A stretch of 64,000 nucleotides of DNA from Zeus faber (taxonomy: Eukaryota; Chordata; Actinopteri; Zeiformes; Zeidae): NCBI GenBank assembly GCA_960531495.1, contig OY482855.1:868001-932000 (forward strand), in the 5' to 3' direction. The stretch's first letter is position 1. Each line of letters begins with the position of its first letter. A program made the position numbers and the translations under genes. Positions 13,396 to 25,862 of the stretch are shown here, piece after piece. Below the pieces are notes generated by a model. That model searched no databases. It was not told the origin of the DNA and was given only the letters and a program-made list of their open reading frames with translations.

Positions 13396-16300
13396 AAAAA
13401 AAGAATGAATAAAAGATTGAAAGAAAGATTGAAAAAAAGAAAGATTTAAAGAAATATTGAAAGAAAAATTTAAACAAAGATTGAAAGACTGAAAGAAAGA
13501 TTGAATGAAAGAATGAAAGAAAGATTGAAAGAAAGATTGAAAGAAAGAACGATTGAAAGTCATAAATTGAAAGAAAGAATGAAAGAAGATTGAAAGATTA
13601 AATGATTGAAAGAAAGATTGAAAGAAATAATGGAAGAAGTAATGAAAGAATGAAAGAAAGATTGAAAGAAATACTGAAAGTAAGAAAGATTGAAAAAAAG
13701 AATGAAAGAAAGATTGAAAGAAAGATGGAAAAAAGAAAGATTGAAAGAAATATTGAAAGAAAAATTTAAAGAAAGATTGAAAGATTGAAAGAAAGATTGA
13801 AAAAAAGAATAAAAGAAAGATTGAAAGATTGAAAGAAAGATTGAAATAAATAATGAAAGAAAGATTAAAGGAAGGAATGAAAGAATGAAAGAAAGAAAGA
13901 TTGAAAGATTAAAAAAAGATTGAAAGAAATAATGAAAGAAAGATTGAAAGAAATAATGAAAGAAGGAATGAAAGAATGAAAGAAAGATTGAAAGAAATAT
14001 TGAAAGTAAGAAAGATTGAAAAAAAGAATGAAAGAAAGATTGAAAGAAAGATTGAAAAAAAGAAAGATTTGAAGAAATATTGAAAGAAAAATTTAAACAA
14101 AGATTGAAAGAAAGAATGAAAGAAAGATTGAAAGAAAGAATGAAAGAATGAAAAAAAGATTTAAAGAATGAAAGAAAGATTGAAAGAAAGATTGAAAGAA
14201 AGAAAAATTGAAAGTCATTTAAATAGAAAGAAAGAATGAAAGAAAGATTGAACGATTGAAAGAAAGATTGAAATAAAGAAAGATTGAAAGAAAGGATGAA
14301 AGACAGATTGAAAGAAAGAATGAAAGAAAGATTGAAAGAAAGAATGAAAGAATGAAAAAAAGATATAAAGATTGAAAGAAATATTGAAAGAAAGAAAGAT
14401 TGAAAGTAATAAAAATTGAAAGAAAGACTGAAAGAAAGATTGAAAGTAAGAAAGATTGAAAGAAAGATTGAAAGAAAGATTGATAGAAAGATTGAAAGAT
14501 TGAAAGAAATATTGAAAGAAAGAAAAATTGAAAGTAAGAAAGATTGAAAGATTGAAATAAAGAATAAAAGAAAGATTGAAAGATTGAAAAAAAGATTGAA
14601 AGAAATAATGAAAGAAAGATTGAAAGAAATAATGAAAGAAGGAATGAAAGAATGAAAGAAAGATTGAAAGAAATATTGAAAGTAAGAAAGATTGAAAAAA
14701 AGAATGAAAGAAAGATTGAAAGAAAGATTGAAAAAAAGAAAGATTTAAAGAAATATTGAAAGTAAGAAAGATTGAAAAAAAGAATGAAAGAAAGATTGAA
14801 AGAAAGATTGAAAAAAAGAAAGATTTAAAGAAATATTGAAAGAAAAATTTAAACAAAGATTGAAAGACTGAAAGAAAGATTGAAAGAAAGAATGAAAGAA
14901 TGAAAGAAAGATTGAAAGAAAGATTGAAAGAAAGAAAGATTGAAAGTCATATAAATTGAAAGAAAGAATGAAAGAAAGATTGAACGATTGAAAGAAAGAT
15001 TGAAAGAAAGAAAGATTGAAAGAAAGAATGAAAGACAGATTGAAAGAAAGAATGAAAGAAAGATTGAAAGAAAGAATGAAAGAATGAAAAAAAGATTTAA
15101 AGATTGAAAGAAATATTGAAAGAAAGAAAGATTGAAAGTAATAAAAATTTAAAGAAAGAATGAAAGAAAGATTGAAAGTAAGAAAGATTGAGAGAAAGAT
15201 TGAAAGAAAGATTGATAGAAAGATTTAAAGATTGAAAGATTGAAAAAAAGATTGAAAGAAATAATGAAAGAAAGATTGAAAGAAATAATGAAAGAAGGAA
15301 TGAAAGAATGAAAGAAAGATTGAAAGAAATATTGAAAGTAAGAAAGATTGAAAAAAAGAATGAAAGAAAGATTGAAAGAAAGATTGAAAAAAAGAAAGAT
15401 TTAAAGAAATATTGAAAGAAAAATTTAAACAAAGATTGAAAGACTGAAAGAAAGATTGAAAGAAAGAATGAAAGAATGAAAGAAAGATTGAAAGAAAGAT
15501 TGAAAGAAAGAAAGATTGAAAGTCATATAAATTGAAAGAAAGAATGAAAGAAAGATTGAACGATTGAAAGAAAGATTGAAAGAAAGAAAGATTGAAAGAA
15601 AGAATGAAAGACAGATTGAAAGAAAGAATGAAAGAAAGATTGAAAGAAAGAATGAAAGAATGAAAAAAAGATTTAAAGATTGAAAGAAATATTGAAAGTA
15701 ATAAAAATTTAAAGAAAGAATTAAAGAAAGATTGAAAGTAAGAAAGATTGAAAGAAAGATTGAAAGAAAGAATGAAAGAAAGATTAAAGGAAGGAATGAA
15801 AGAATGAAAGAAAGATTGAAAGATTGAAAGAAATATTGAAAGGAAGAAAGATTGAAAGTAAGAAAGATTGAAAGATTAAAAAAAAGAATAAAAGAAAGAT
15901 TGAAAGATTGAAAAAAAGATTGAACGAAATAATGAAAGAAAGATTGAAAGAAATAATGAAAGAAGGAATGAAAGAATGAAAGAAAGATTGAAAGAAATAT
16001 TGAACGTAAGAAAGATTGAAAAAAAGAATGAATAAAAGATTGAAAGAAAGATTGAAAAAAAGAAAGATTTAAAGAAATATTGAAAGAAAAATTTAAACAA
16101 AGATTGAAAGACTGAAAGAAAGATTGAAAGAAAGAATGAAAGAATGAAAGAAAGATTGAAAGAAAGAAAGATTGAAAGTCATATAAATTGAAAGAAAGAA
16201 TGAAAGAAAGATTGAAAGATTAAATGATTGAAAGAAAGATTGAAAGAAATAATGAAAGAAAGATTGAAAGAAATAATGGAAGAAGGAATGAAAGAATGAA

Positions 16301-19300
16301 AGAAAGATTGAAAGAAATACTGAAAGTAAGAAAGATTGAAAAAAAGAATGAAAGAAAGATTGAAAGAAAGATGGAAAAAAAGAAAGATTGAAAGAAATAT
16401 TGAAAGAAAAATTTAAAGAAAGATTGAAAGATTGAAAGAAAGATTGAAAAAAAGAATAAAAGAAAGATTGAAAGATTGAAAGAAAGATTGAAATAAATAA
16501 TGAAAGAAAGATAAAAGGAAGGAATGAAAGAATGAATGAAAGATTGAAAGATTGAAAGAAATATTGAAAGAAAGAAAGATTGAAAGTAAGAAAGATTGAA
16601 AGATTGAAAAAAAGATTGTTAGAAATAATGAAAGAAAGATTGAAAGAAATAATGAAAGAAGGAATGAAAGAATGAAAGAAAGATTGAAAGAAATATTGAA
16701 AGTAAGAAAGATTGAAAAAAAGAATGAAAGAAAGATTGAAAGAAAGATTGAAAGAAGGAATGAAAGAATGAAAGAAAGATTGAAAGATTGAAAGAAATAT
16801 TGAAAGAAAGAACGATTGAAAGATTGAAAGAAAGAATGAAAGATTGAAAGAAAGATTGAAAGATTGAAAGAAATATTGAAAGAAAGAACGATTGAAAGAT
16901 TGAAAGAAAGAATGAAAGATTGAAAGAAAGATTGAAAGATTGAAAGAAAGATTGAAAAAATGAAAGATTGAAAGAAAGAATAAAAGAAAGATTGAAAGAA
17001 CGATTGAAAGATTGAAAGAAAGAATGAAAGAAAGATTAAAGGAAGGAATGAAAGAAGGAAAGAAAGATTGAAAGATTGAAAGAAATATTGAAAGGAAGAA
17101 AGATTGAAAGTAAGAAAGATTGAAAGATTAAAAAAAAGAATAAAAGAAAGATTGAAAGATTGAAAAAAAGATTGAACGAAATAATGAAAGAAAGATTGAA
17201 AGAAATAATGAAAGAAGGAATGAAAGAATGAAAGAAAGATTGAAAGAAATATTGAACGTAAGAAAGATTGAAAAAAAGAATGAATAAAAGATTGAAAGAA
17301 AGATTGAAAAAAAGAAAGATTTAAAGAAATATTGAAAGAAAAATTTAAACAAAGATTGAAAGACTGAAAGAAAGATTGAAAGAAATAATGAAAGAATGAA
17401 AGAAAGATTGAAAGAAAGATTGAAAGAAAGAACGATTGAAAGTCATATAAATTGAAAGAAAGAATGAAAGAAAGATTGAAAGATTAAATGATTGAAAGAA
17501 AGATTGAAAGAAATAATGAAAGAAAGATTGAAAGAAATAATGGAAGAAGTAATGAAAGAATGAAAGAAAGATTGAAAGAAATACTGAAAGTAAGAAAGAT
17601 TGAAAAAAAGAATGAAAGAAAGATTGAAAGAAAGATGGAAAAAAGAAAGATTGAAAGAAATATTGAAAGAAAAATTTAAAGAAAGATTGAAAGATTGAAA
17701 TAAAGGATGAAAAAAAGAATAAAAGAAAGATTGAAAGATTGAAAGAAAGATTGAAATAAATAATGAAAGAAAGATTAAAGGAAGGAATGAAAGAATGAAA
17801 GAAAGAAAGATTGAAAGATTGAAAAAAAGATTGAAAGAAATAATGAAAGAAAGATTGAAAGAAATAATGAAAGAAGGAAAGAAAGATTGAAAGAAATATT
17901 GAAAGTAAGAAAGATTGAAAAAAAGAATGAAAGAAAGATTGAAAGAAAGATTGAAAAAAAGAAAGATTTGAAGAAATATTGAAAGAAAAATTTAAACAAA
18001 GATTGAAAGACTGAAAGAAAGATTGAAAGAAAGAATGAAAGAAAGATTGAAAGAAAGATTGAAAGAAAGAAAGATTGAAAGTCATATAAATTGAAAGAAA
18101 GAATGAAAGAAAGATTGAAAGAAAGAATGAAAGAAATATTGAAAGAAAGAATGAAAAAAAGATTTAAAGAATGAAAGAAAGATTGAAAGAAAGAAAGATT
18201 GAAAGTCATTTAAATAGAAAGAAAGAATGAAAGAAAGATTGAACGATTGAAAGAAAGATTGAAATAAAGAAAGATTGAAAGAAAGAATGAAAGAATGAAA
18301 AAAAGATATAAAGATTGAAAGAAATATTGAAAGAAAGAAAGATTGAAAGTAATAAAAATTGAAAGAAAAACTGAAAGAAAGATTGAAAGTAAGAAAGATT
18401 GAAAGAAAGATTGAAAGAAAGATTGATAGAAAGATTGAAAGATTGAAAGATTGAAAGAAAGATTGAAAAAAAGAATAAAAGAAAGATTGAAAGATTGAAA
18501 GAAAGATTGAAATAAATAATGAAAGAAAGATTAAAGGAAGGAATGAAAGAATGAAAGAAAGATTGAAAGATTGAATGAAATATTGAAAGAAAGAAAGATT
18601 GAAAGTAAGAAAGATTGAAAGATTAAAAAAAAGAATAAAAGAAAGATTGAAAGATTGAAAAAAAGATTGAACGAAATAATGAAAGAAAGATTGAAAGAAA
18701 TAATGAAAGATTGAAAGAAAGAATGAAAGAATGAAAGAAAGATTGAAAGAAAGAAAGATTGAAAGAAAGAATGAAAGACCGATTGAAAGAAAGAATGAAA
18801 GAAAGATTGAAAGAAAGAATGAAAGAATGAAAAAAAGATTTAAAGATTGAAAGAAGTATTGAAAGAAAGAAAGATTGAAAGTAATAAAAATTGAAAGAAA
18901 GACTGAAAGAAAGATTGAAAGTAAGAAAGATTGAAAAAAAGATTGAAAAGAAAGATTGATAGAAAGATTGAAAGATTGAAAGATTGAAAGAAAGATTGAA
19001 AAAAACAATAAAAGAAAGATTGAAAGATTGAAAGAAAGATTGAAATAAATAATGAAAGAAAGATTAAAGGAAGGAATGAAAGAATGAAAGAAAGATTGAA
19101 AGATTGAAAGAAATATTGAAAGAAAGAAAAATTGAAAGTAAGAAAGATTGAAAGATTGAAATAAAGAATAAAAGAAAGATTGAAAGATTGAAAAAAAGAT
19201 TGAAAGAAATAATGAAAGAAAGATTGAAAGAAATAATGAAAGAAGGAATGAAAGAAAGATTGAAAGAAATATTGAAAGTAAGAAAGATTGAAAAAAAGAA

Positions 19301-19755
19301 TGAAAGAAAGTTTGAAAGAAAGATTGAAAAAAAGAAAGATTTAAAGAAATATTGAAAGAAAAATTTAAACAAAGATTGAAAGACTGAAAGAAAGATTGAA
19401 AGAAAGAATGAAAGAATGAAAGAAAGATTGAAAGAAAGATTGAAAGAAAGAAAGATTGAAAGTACTATAAATTTAAAGAAAGAATGAAAGAAAGATTGAA
19501 CGATTGAAAGAAAGATTGAAAGAAAGAATGAAAGACAGATTGAAAGAAAGAATGAAAGAAAGATTGAAAGAAAGAATGAAAGAATGAAAAAAAGATTTAA
19601 AGATTGAAAGAAATATTGAAAGAAAGAAAGATTGAAAGTAATAAAAATTTAAAGAAAGAATGAAAGAAAGATTGAAAGTAAGAAAGATTGAAAGAAAGAT
19701 TGAAAGAAAGATTGATAGAAAGATTGAAAGATTGAAAGATTGAAAGAAAGATTGA
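13396..19755. repeat. Higher-order satellite block, copy II
   Basis: Second copy of the 6.36-kb block. Several long stretches appear identical to copy I, for example 17,345-18,085 against 10,986-11,726. The match ends near 19,764, where this copy runs into GAATAAAAG while copy I runs into GAATGAATAAAAG, the start of copy II. Copies I and II share the GAAATAAAGG variant (11,338; 17,697) that the 3,736 copy lacks, so they are closer to each other than to the 1,800-5,255 segment. Confidence 0.85.
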
Positions 19756-20699
19756 AAAAAAGAATAAAAGAAAGATTGAAAGATTGAAAAAAAGATTGAA
19801 AGAAATAATGAAAGAAAGATTGAAAGAAATAATGAAAGAAGGAATGAAAGAATGAAAGAAAGATTGAAAGAAATATTGAAAGTAAGAAAGATTAAAAAAA
19901 AGAATGAAAGAAAGATTGAAAGAAAGATTGAAAAAAAGAAAGATTTAAAGAAAAATTGAAAGAAAAATTTAAACAAAGATTGAAAGACTGAAAGAAAGAT
20001 TGAAAGAAAGAATGAAAGAATGAAAGAATGAAAGAAAGATTGAAAGAAAGATTGAAAGAAAGAAAGATTGAAAGTCATAAATTGAAAGAAAGAATGAAAG
20101 AAAGATTGAACGATTGAAAGAAAGAAAGATTGAAAGAAAGAATGAAAGACAGATTGAAAGAAAGAATGAAAGAAAGATTGAAAGAAAGAATGAAAGAATG
20201 AAAAAAAGATTTAAAGATTGAAAGAAATATTGAAAGTAATAAAAATTTAAAGAAAGAATGAAAGAAAGATTGAAAGTAAGAAAGATTGAAAGAAAGATTG
20301 AAAGAACGATTGATAGAAAGATTGAAAGATTGAAAGAAAGATTGAAAAAAAGAATTAAAGAAAGATTGAAAGAATGAAAGAAAGATTGAAATTAATAATG
20401 AAAGAAAGATTGAAAGAAGGAATGAAAGAATGAAAGAAAGATTGAAAGATTGAAAGAAATATTGAAAGAAAGAACGATTGAAAGATTGAAAGAAAGAATG
20501 AAAGATTGAAAGAAAGATTGAAAGATTGAAAGAAAGATTGAAAAAATGAAAGATTGAAAGAAAGAATAAAAACAAGATTGAAAGAACGATTGAAAGATTG
20601 AAAGAAAGAATGACAGAAAGATTAAAGGAAGGAATGAAAGAATGAAAGAAAGATTGAAAGAAATTTTGAAAGGAAGAAAGATTGAAAGTAAGAAAGATT

Positions 20700-23420
20700 G
20701 AAAGATTAAAAAAAAGAATAAAAGAAAGATTGAAAGATTGAAAAAAAGATTGAACGAAATAATGAAAGAAAGATTGAAAGAAATAATGAAAGAAGGAATG
20801 AAAGAATGAAAGAAAGATTGAAAGAAATATTTAAAGTAAGAAAGATTGAAAAAAAGAATGAATAAAAGATTGAAAGAAAGATTGAAAAAAAGAAAGATTT
20901 AAAGAAATATTGAAAGAAAAATTTAAACAAAGATTGAAAGACTGAAAGAAAGATTGAAAGAAAGAATGAAAGAATGAAAGAAAGATTGAAAGAAAGATTG
21001 AAAGAAAGAAAGATTGAAAGTCATATAAATTGAAAGAAAAAATGAAAGAAAGATTGAAAGATTAAATGATTGAAAGAAAGATTGAAAGAAATAATGAAAG
21101 AAAGATTGAAAGAAATAATGGAAGAAGGAATGAAAGAATGAAAGAAAGATTGAAAGAAATACTGAAAGTAAGAAAGATTGAAAAAAAGAATGAAAGAAAG
21201 ATTGAAAGAAAGATGGAAAAAAAGAAAGATTGAAAGAAAAATTTAAAGAAAGATTGAAAGATTGAAAGATTGAAAGAAAGATTGAAAAAAAGAATAAAAG
21301 AAAGATTGAAAGATTGAAAGAAAGATTGAAATAAATAATGAAAGAAAGATTAAAGGAAGGAATGAAAGAATGAATGAAAGATTGAAAGAAATATTGAAAG
21401 AAAGAAAGATTGAAAGATTGAAAAAAAGATTGTTAGAAATAATGAAAGAAAGATTGAAAGAAATAATGAAAGAAGGAATGAAAGAATGAAAGAAAGATTG
21501 AAAGAAATATTGAAAGTAAGAAAGATTGAAAAAAAGAATGAAAGAAAGATTGAAAGAAAGATTGAAAGAATGAAAGAAAGATTGAAAGATTGAAAGAAAT
21601 ATTGAAAGAAAGAACGATTGAAAGATTGAAAGAAAGAATGAAAGATTGAAAGAAAGATTGAAAGAAAGATTGAAAAAATGAAAGATTGAAAGAAAGAATA
21701 AAAGAAAGATTGAAAGAACGATTGAAAGATTGAAAGAAAGAATGATAGAAAGATTAAAGGAAGGAATGAAAGAATGAAAGAAAGATTGAAAGATTGAAAG
21801 AAATATTGAAAGGAAGAAAGATTGAAAGTAAGAAAGATTGAAAGATTAAAAAAAAGAATAAAAGAAAGATTGAAAGATTGAAAGAAAGAATGAAAGATTG
21901 AAAGAAAGATTGAAAGATTGAAAAAATGAAAGATTGAAAGAAAGAATGACAGAAAGATTAAAGGAAGGAATGAAAGAATGAAAGAAAGATTGAAAGATTG
22001 AAAGAAATATTGAAAGGAAGAAAGATTGAAAGATTAAAAAAAAGAATAAAAGAAAGATTGAAAGATTGAAAAAAAGATTGAACGAAATAATGAAAGAAAG
22101 ATTGAAAGAAATAATGAAAGAAGGAATGAAAGAATGAAAGAAAGATTGAAAGAAATATTGAAAGTAAGAAAGATTGAAAAAAAGAATGAATAAAAGATTG
22201 AAAGAAAGATTGAAAAAAAGAAAGATTTAAAGAAATATTGAAAGAAAAATTTAAACAAAGATTGAAAAACTGAAAGAAAGATTGAAAGAAAGAATGAAAG
22301 AATGAAAGAAAGATTGAAAGAAAGATTGAAAGAAAGAAAGATTGAAAGTCATATAAATTGAAAGAAAGAATGAAAGAAAGATTGAAAGATTAAATGATTG
22401 AAAGAAATAATGAAAGAAAGATTGAAAGAAATAATGGAAGAAGGAATGAAAGAATGAAAGAAAGATTGAAAGAAATACTGAAAGTAAGAAAGATTGAAAA
22501 AAAGAATGAAAGAAAGATTGAAAGAAAGATGGAAAAAAAGAAAGATTGAAAGAAATATTGAAAGAAAAATTTAAAGAAAGATTGAAAGAAAGATTGAAAA
22601 AACGAATAAAAGAAAGATTGAAAGATTGAAAGAAAGATTGAAATAAATAATGAAAGAAAGATTAAAGGAAGGAATGAAAGAATGAATGAAAGATTGAAAG
22701 ATTGAAAGAAATATTGAAAGAAAGAAAGATTGAAAGTAAGAAAGATTGAAAGATTGAAAAAAAGATTGTTAGAAATAATGAAAGAAAGATTGAAAGAAAT
22801 AATGAAAGAAGGAATGAAAGAATGAAAGAAAGATTGAAAGAAATATTGAAAGTAAGAAAGATTGAAAAAAAGAATGAAAGAAAGATTGAAAGAAAGATTG
22901 AAAGAAGGAATGAAAGAATGAAAGAAAGATTGAAAGATTGAAAGAAATATTGAAAGAAAGAACGATTGAAAGATTGAAAGAAAGAATGAAAGATTGAAAG
23001 AAAGATTGAAAGATTGAAAGAAAGATTGAAAGAAAGAATAAAAGAAAGATTGAAAGAACGATTGAAAGATTGAAAGAAAGAATGAAAGAAAGATTAAAGG
23101 AAGGAATGAAAGAATGAAAGAAAGATTGAAAGAAATATTGAAAGGAAGAAAGATTGAAAGTAAGAAAGATTGAAAGATTAAAAAAAAGAATAAAAGAAAG
23201 ATTGAAAGATTGAAAAAAAGATTGAACGAAATAATGAAAGAAAGATTGAAAGAAATAATGAAAGAAGGAATGAAAGAATGTAAGAAAGATTGAAAGAAAT
23301 ATTGAAAGTAAGAAATATTGAAAAAAAGATTGAAAGAAAGATTGAAAAAAAGAAAGATTTAAAGAAATATTGAAAGAAAGATTTAAAGAAATATTGAAAG
23401 AAAAATTTAAACAAATATTG
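20700..23420. repeat. Looser 1.1-1.3-kb modules in the distal satellite
   Basis: The module that recurs every 1,251-1,252 bp elsewhere (1,916/3,167; 9,517/10,769; 15,876/17,128) also occurs here at 20,706, 22,034 and 23,178. The spacings are 1,328 and 1,144 bp and there are more substitutions. From about 24,400 to 25,002 the array becomes irregular. The array is therefore most homogeneous in the middle and more diverged towards the right edge, as expected if unequal exchange homogenises the interior. Confidence 0.75.
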
Positions 23421-25002
23421 AAAGACTGAAAGAAAGATTGAAAGAAAGAATGAAAGAATGAAAGAAAGATTGAAAGAAAGATTGAAAGAAAGAAAGATTG
23501 AAAGTCATATAAATTGAAAGAAAGATTGAAAGATTAAATGATTGAAAGAAAGATTGAAAGAAATAATGAAAGAAAGATTGAAAGAAATAATGGAAGAAGG
23601 AATGAAAGAATGAAAGAAAGATTGAAAGAAATACTGAAAGTAAGAAAGATTGAAAAAAAGAATGAAAGAAAGATTGAAAGAAAGATGGAAAAAAAGAAAG
23701 ATTGAAAGAAATATTGAAAGAAAAATTTAAAGAAAGATTGAAAGATTGAAAGAAAGATTGAAAAAAAGAATGAAAGAAAGATTAAAAGATTGAAAGAAAG
23801 ATTGAAATAAATAATGAAAGAAAGATTAAAGGAAGGAATGAAAGAATGAAAGAAAGATTGAACGATTGAAAGAAAGATTGAAAGAAAGAAAGATTGAAAG
23901 AAAGAATGAAAGACAGATTGAAAGAAAGAATGAAAGAAAGATTGAAAGAAAGAATGAAATAATGAAAAAAAGATTTAAAGATTGAAAGAAATATTGAAAG
24001 AAAGAAAGATTGAAAGTAATACAAATTTAAAGAAAGAATGAAAGAAAGATTGAAAGTAAGAAAGATTGAAAGAAAGATTGATAGAAAGATTGAAAGATTG
24101 AAAGATTGAAAGAAAGATTAAAAAAAAGAATAAAAGAAAGATTGAAAGAATGAAAGAAAGATTGAAATAAATAATGAAAGAAAGATTGAAAGAAGGAATG
24201 AAAGAAAGATTGAAAGATTGAAAGAAATATTGAAAGAAAGAACGATTGAAAGATTGAAAGAAAGAATGAAAGATTGAAAGAAAGATTGAAAGATTGAAAG
24301 AAAGATTGAAAAAATGAAAGATTGAAAGAAAGAATAAAAGAAAGATTGAAAGAACGATTGAAAGATTGAAAGAAAGAATGAAAGATTGAAAGAAACATTG
24401 AAAGAAAGATTGAAAGATTGAAAGAAAGAATGAAAGAGAGATTGAAAGATTGAATGAAAGATTGAAAGATCGATTGAAAGATTGAAAGATTGAAAGAAAG
24501 ATTGAAAGTTTGAAAGAAAGATTTAAAGAAAGATTGAAATATTGAAAGAAATATTGAAAGAGAGAAAGATTAAAAGTAAGAAAGATTGAAAGAAAGAATG
24601 AAAGAAAGATTGAATGATTGAAAGATTGAAAGAAAGATTGAAAGAAAGAAAGATTGAAAGAAAGAATGAAAGAATGAAAGAAAGAATGAAAGAAAGATTG
24701 AAAGAAATATTGAAAGAAAGAAAGATTGAAAGTAAGAAAGATTGAAAGAAAGAATGAAAGAAAGATTGAAAGATTGAAAGAAAGATTGAAAAAAGAAAGA
24801 TTGAAAGAAAGATTGAACGACTGAAAGAAAGAATGAAAGAAAGATTGAAAGATAGATTGAAAGAGAGATTGAAAGAAATATTGAAAGACTGAAAGAAAAT
24901 ATGAAAGAAAGATTGAAAGAAAGAAAGAAAAATTGAAAGAAAGATTGAAAGATTGAAAGAAAGATTGAAAGAACGATTGAAATAAAGGAGAACGAAAGAA
25001 AG

Positions 25003-25180
25003 GTTGATCCATTAACATCAGCACAACCCCATTGTGTTTATTGTTCTATGATAAGATTGAAAGAAAGATTGAAAATAAGATTGAAAGAAACAAAGATTGA
25101 AAGAAAGATTTAAAAAAAATGAGTACTAGTCACTTTAAAAAAATCATTTGTCCTATGGATTAAATGCCATACACACTTGC
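25003..25180. other. Satellite edge with a unique insert
   Basis: About 49 bases of ordinary sequence (25,003-25,051) interrupt the array. A short degenerate run of satellite words follows (25,052-25,115), then unique DNA. No gene signal is seen. Confidence 0.7.
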
Positions 25181-25251
25181 ATCTCTCCCCTCCCACCCCA
25201 CACACATTCACATGACCAATCCTCCCAACACCCACACACACATGCGTACAT

Positions 25252-25285
<34 letters not shown>
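25181..25285 (+). repeat. CA-rich microsatellite, left copy
   Basis: C-rich start, then ACACACATTCACATGACC, then a run of about 15 CA units ending near 25,283. The same order of motifs is found beyond the LTR element at 28,373-28,436. Confidence 0.85.
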
Positions 25286-25286
<1 letters not shown>

Positions 25287-25310
25287 CACAGGAATAAATG
25301 TACCCGTACA

Positions 25311-25841
25311 TGTTAGGCCCACGGCCTCCCAGCGCCACTAGAGGCCGCCCTTGCCCCATCTGCAGCTCCCTACTCAGACCCAATTGCACACACCTGGGAT
25401 CAATTACCCGCACTGTATTTAGCCCCAGCTTCCTAGCCATTCCTTGCCAGACCGTCAACTAGCTTTCCCCGAGTTGCATCGCGATTGGCTCCCTTCCTAG
25501 TTCCTAGTTCCTAGTTCCTAGTTCCTAGTTCCTAGTTCCTAGTTCCCAGTTCCCAGTTCCCAGTTCCAAGTTCCTAGTTTATGTCTTGTTGTCTCGCCTT
25601 CCCTTCACCTGTCTGTCTCCGCTTGTCGACCAGGACTCTCCACCCAGCCTGGTTCCCCGTCTCTCCACCCGGATCCTGGACCCCATCTCCTGGTCATCAT
25701 CGTCCCTGCCCTGCCCTGCTCCATCCCCTCCCGACCAGGTCCCCCCGGCCAGCTCCACCGTCCCGGTTAATAAACATCCCTTGCCTGCCTCCCGTGTCCC
25801 TGTGTCGTGCGTTTGGGTTCCTCCCTGTTCGGGTCGTGACA
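25311..25841 (+). repeat. 5' LTR of the Gypsy element
   Basis: 531 bp, starting TGTTAGGCCC and ending TCGTGACA, the usual TG...CA ends. It is flanked on the left by the GTACA target duplicate. It contains a minisatellite of the 7-base word TTCCTAG, drifting to TTCCCAG, at about 25,493-25,578. An AATAAA at 25,769 is a plausible poly(A) signal. I could not match the bases after the LTR to a specific tRNA primer site. Confidence 0.9.
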
Positions 25842-25862
25842 GTACGGTCTGGCCAGGAAAAC

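Larger units (their letters stand above)
1..25002. repeat. 25-kb purine-strand tetranucleotide satellite (GAAA/GATT/GAAT words)
   Basis: The whole stretch consists of 4-base words beginning with G (GAAA, GATT, GAAT, with rarer GAAC, GACT, GAAG). The + strand is almost entirely A and G with scattered T and very little C. The array is already running at base 1 and ends near 25,002. The long open frames on the - strand exist because the complement (TTTC, AATC, ATTC words) contains almost no stop codons. Their products would be low-complexity F/S/L/I/N/Q/H strings that change with the phase of a 4-base repeat, so I do not call them genes. Higher-order copies are listed separately. A few degenerate words continue at 25,052-25,115. 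Confidence 0.97.
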
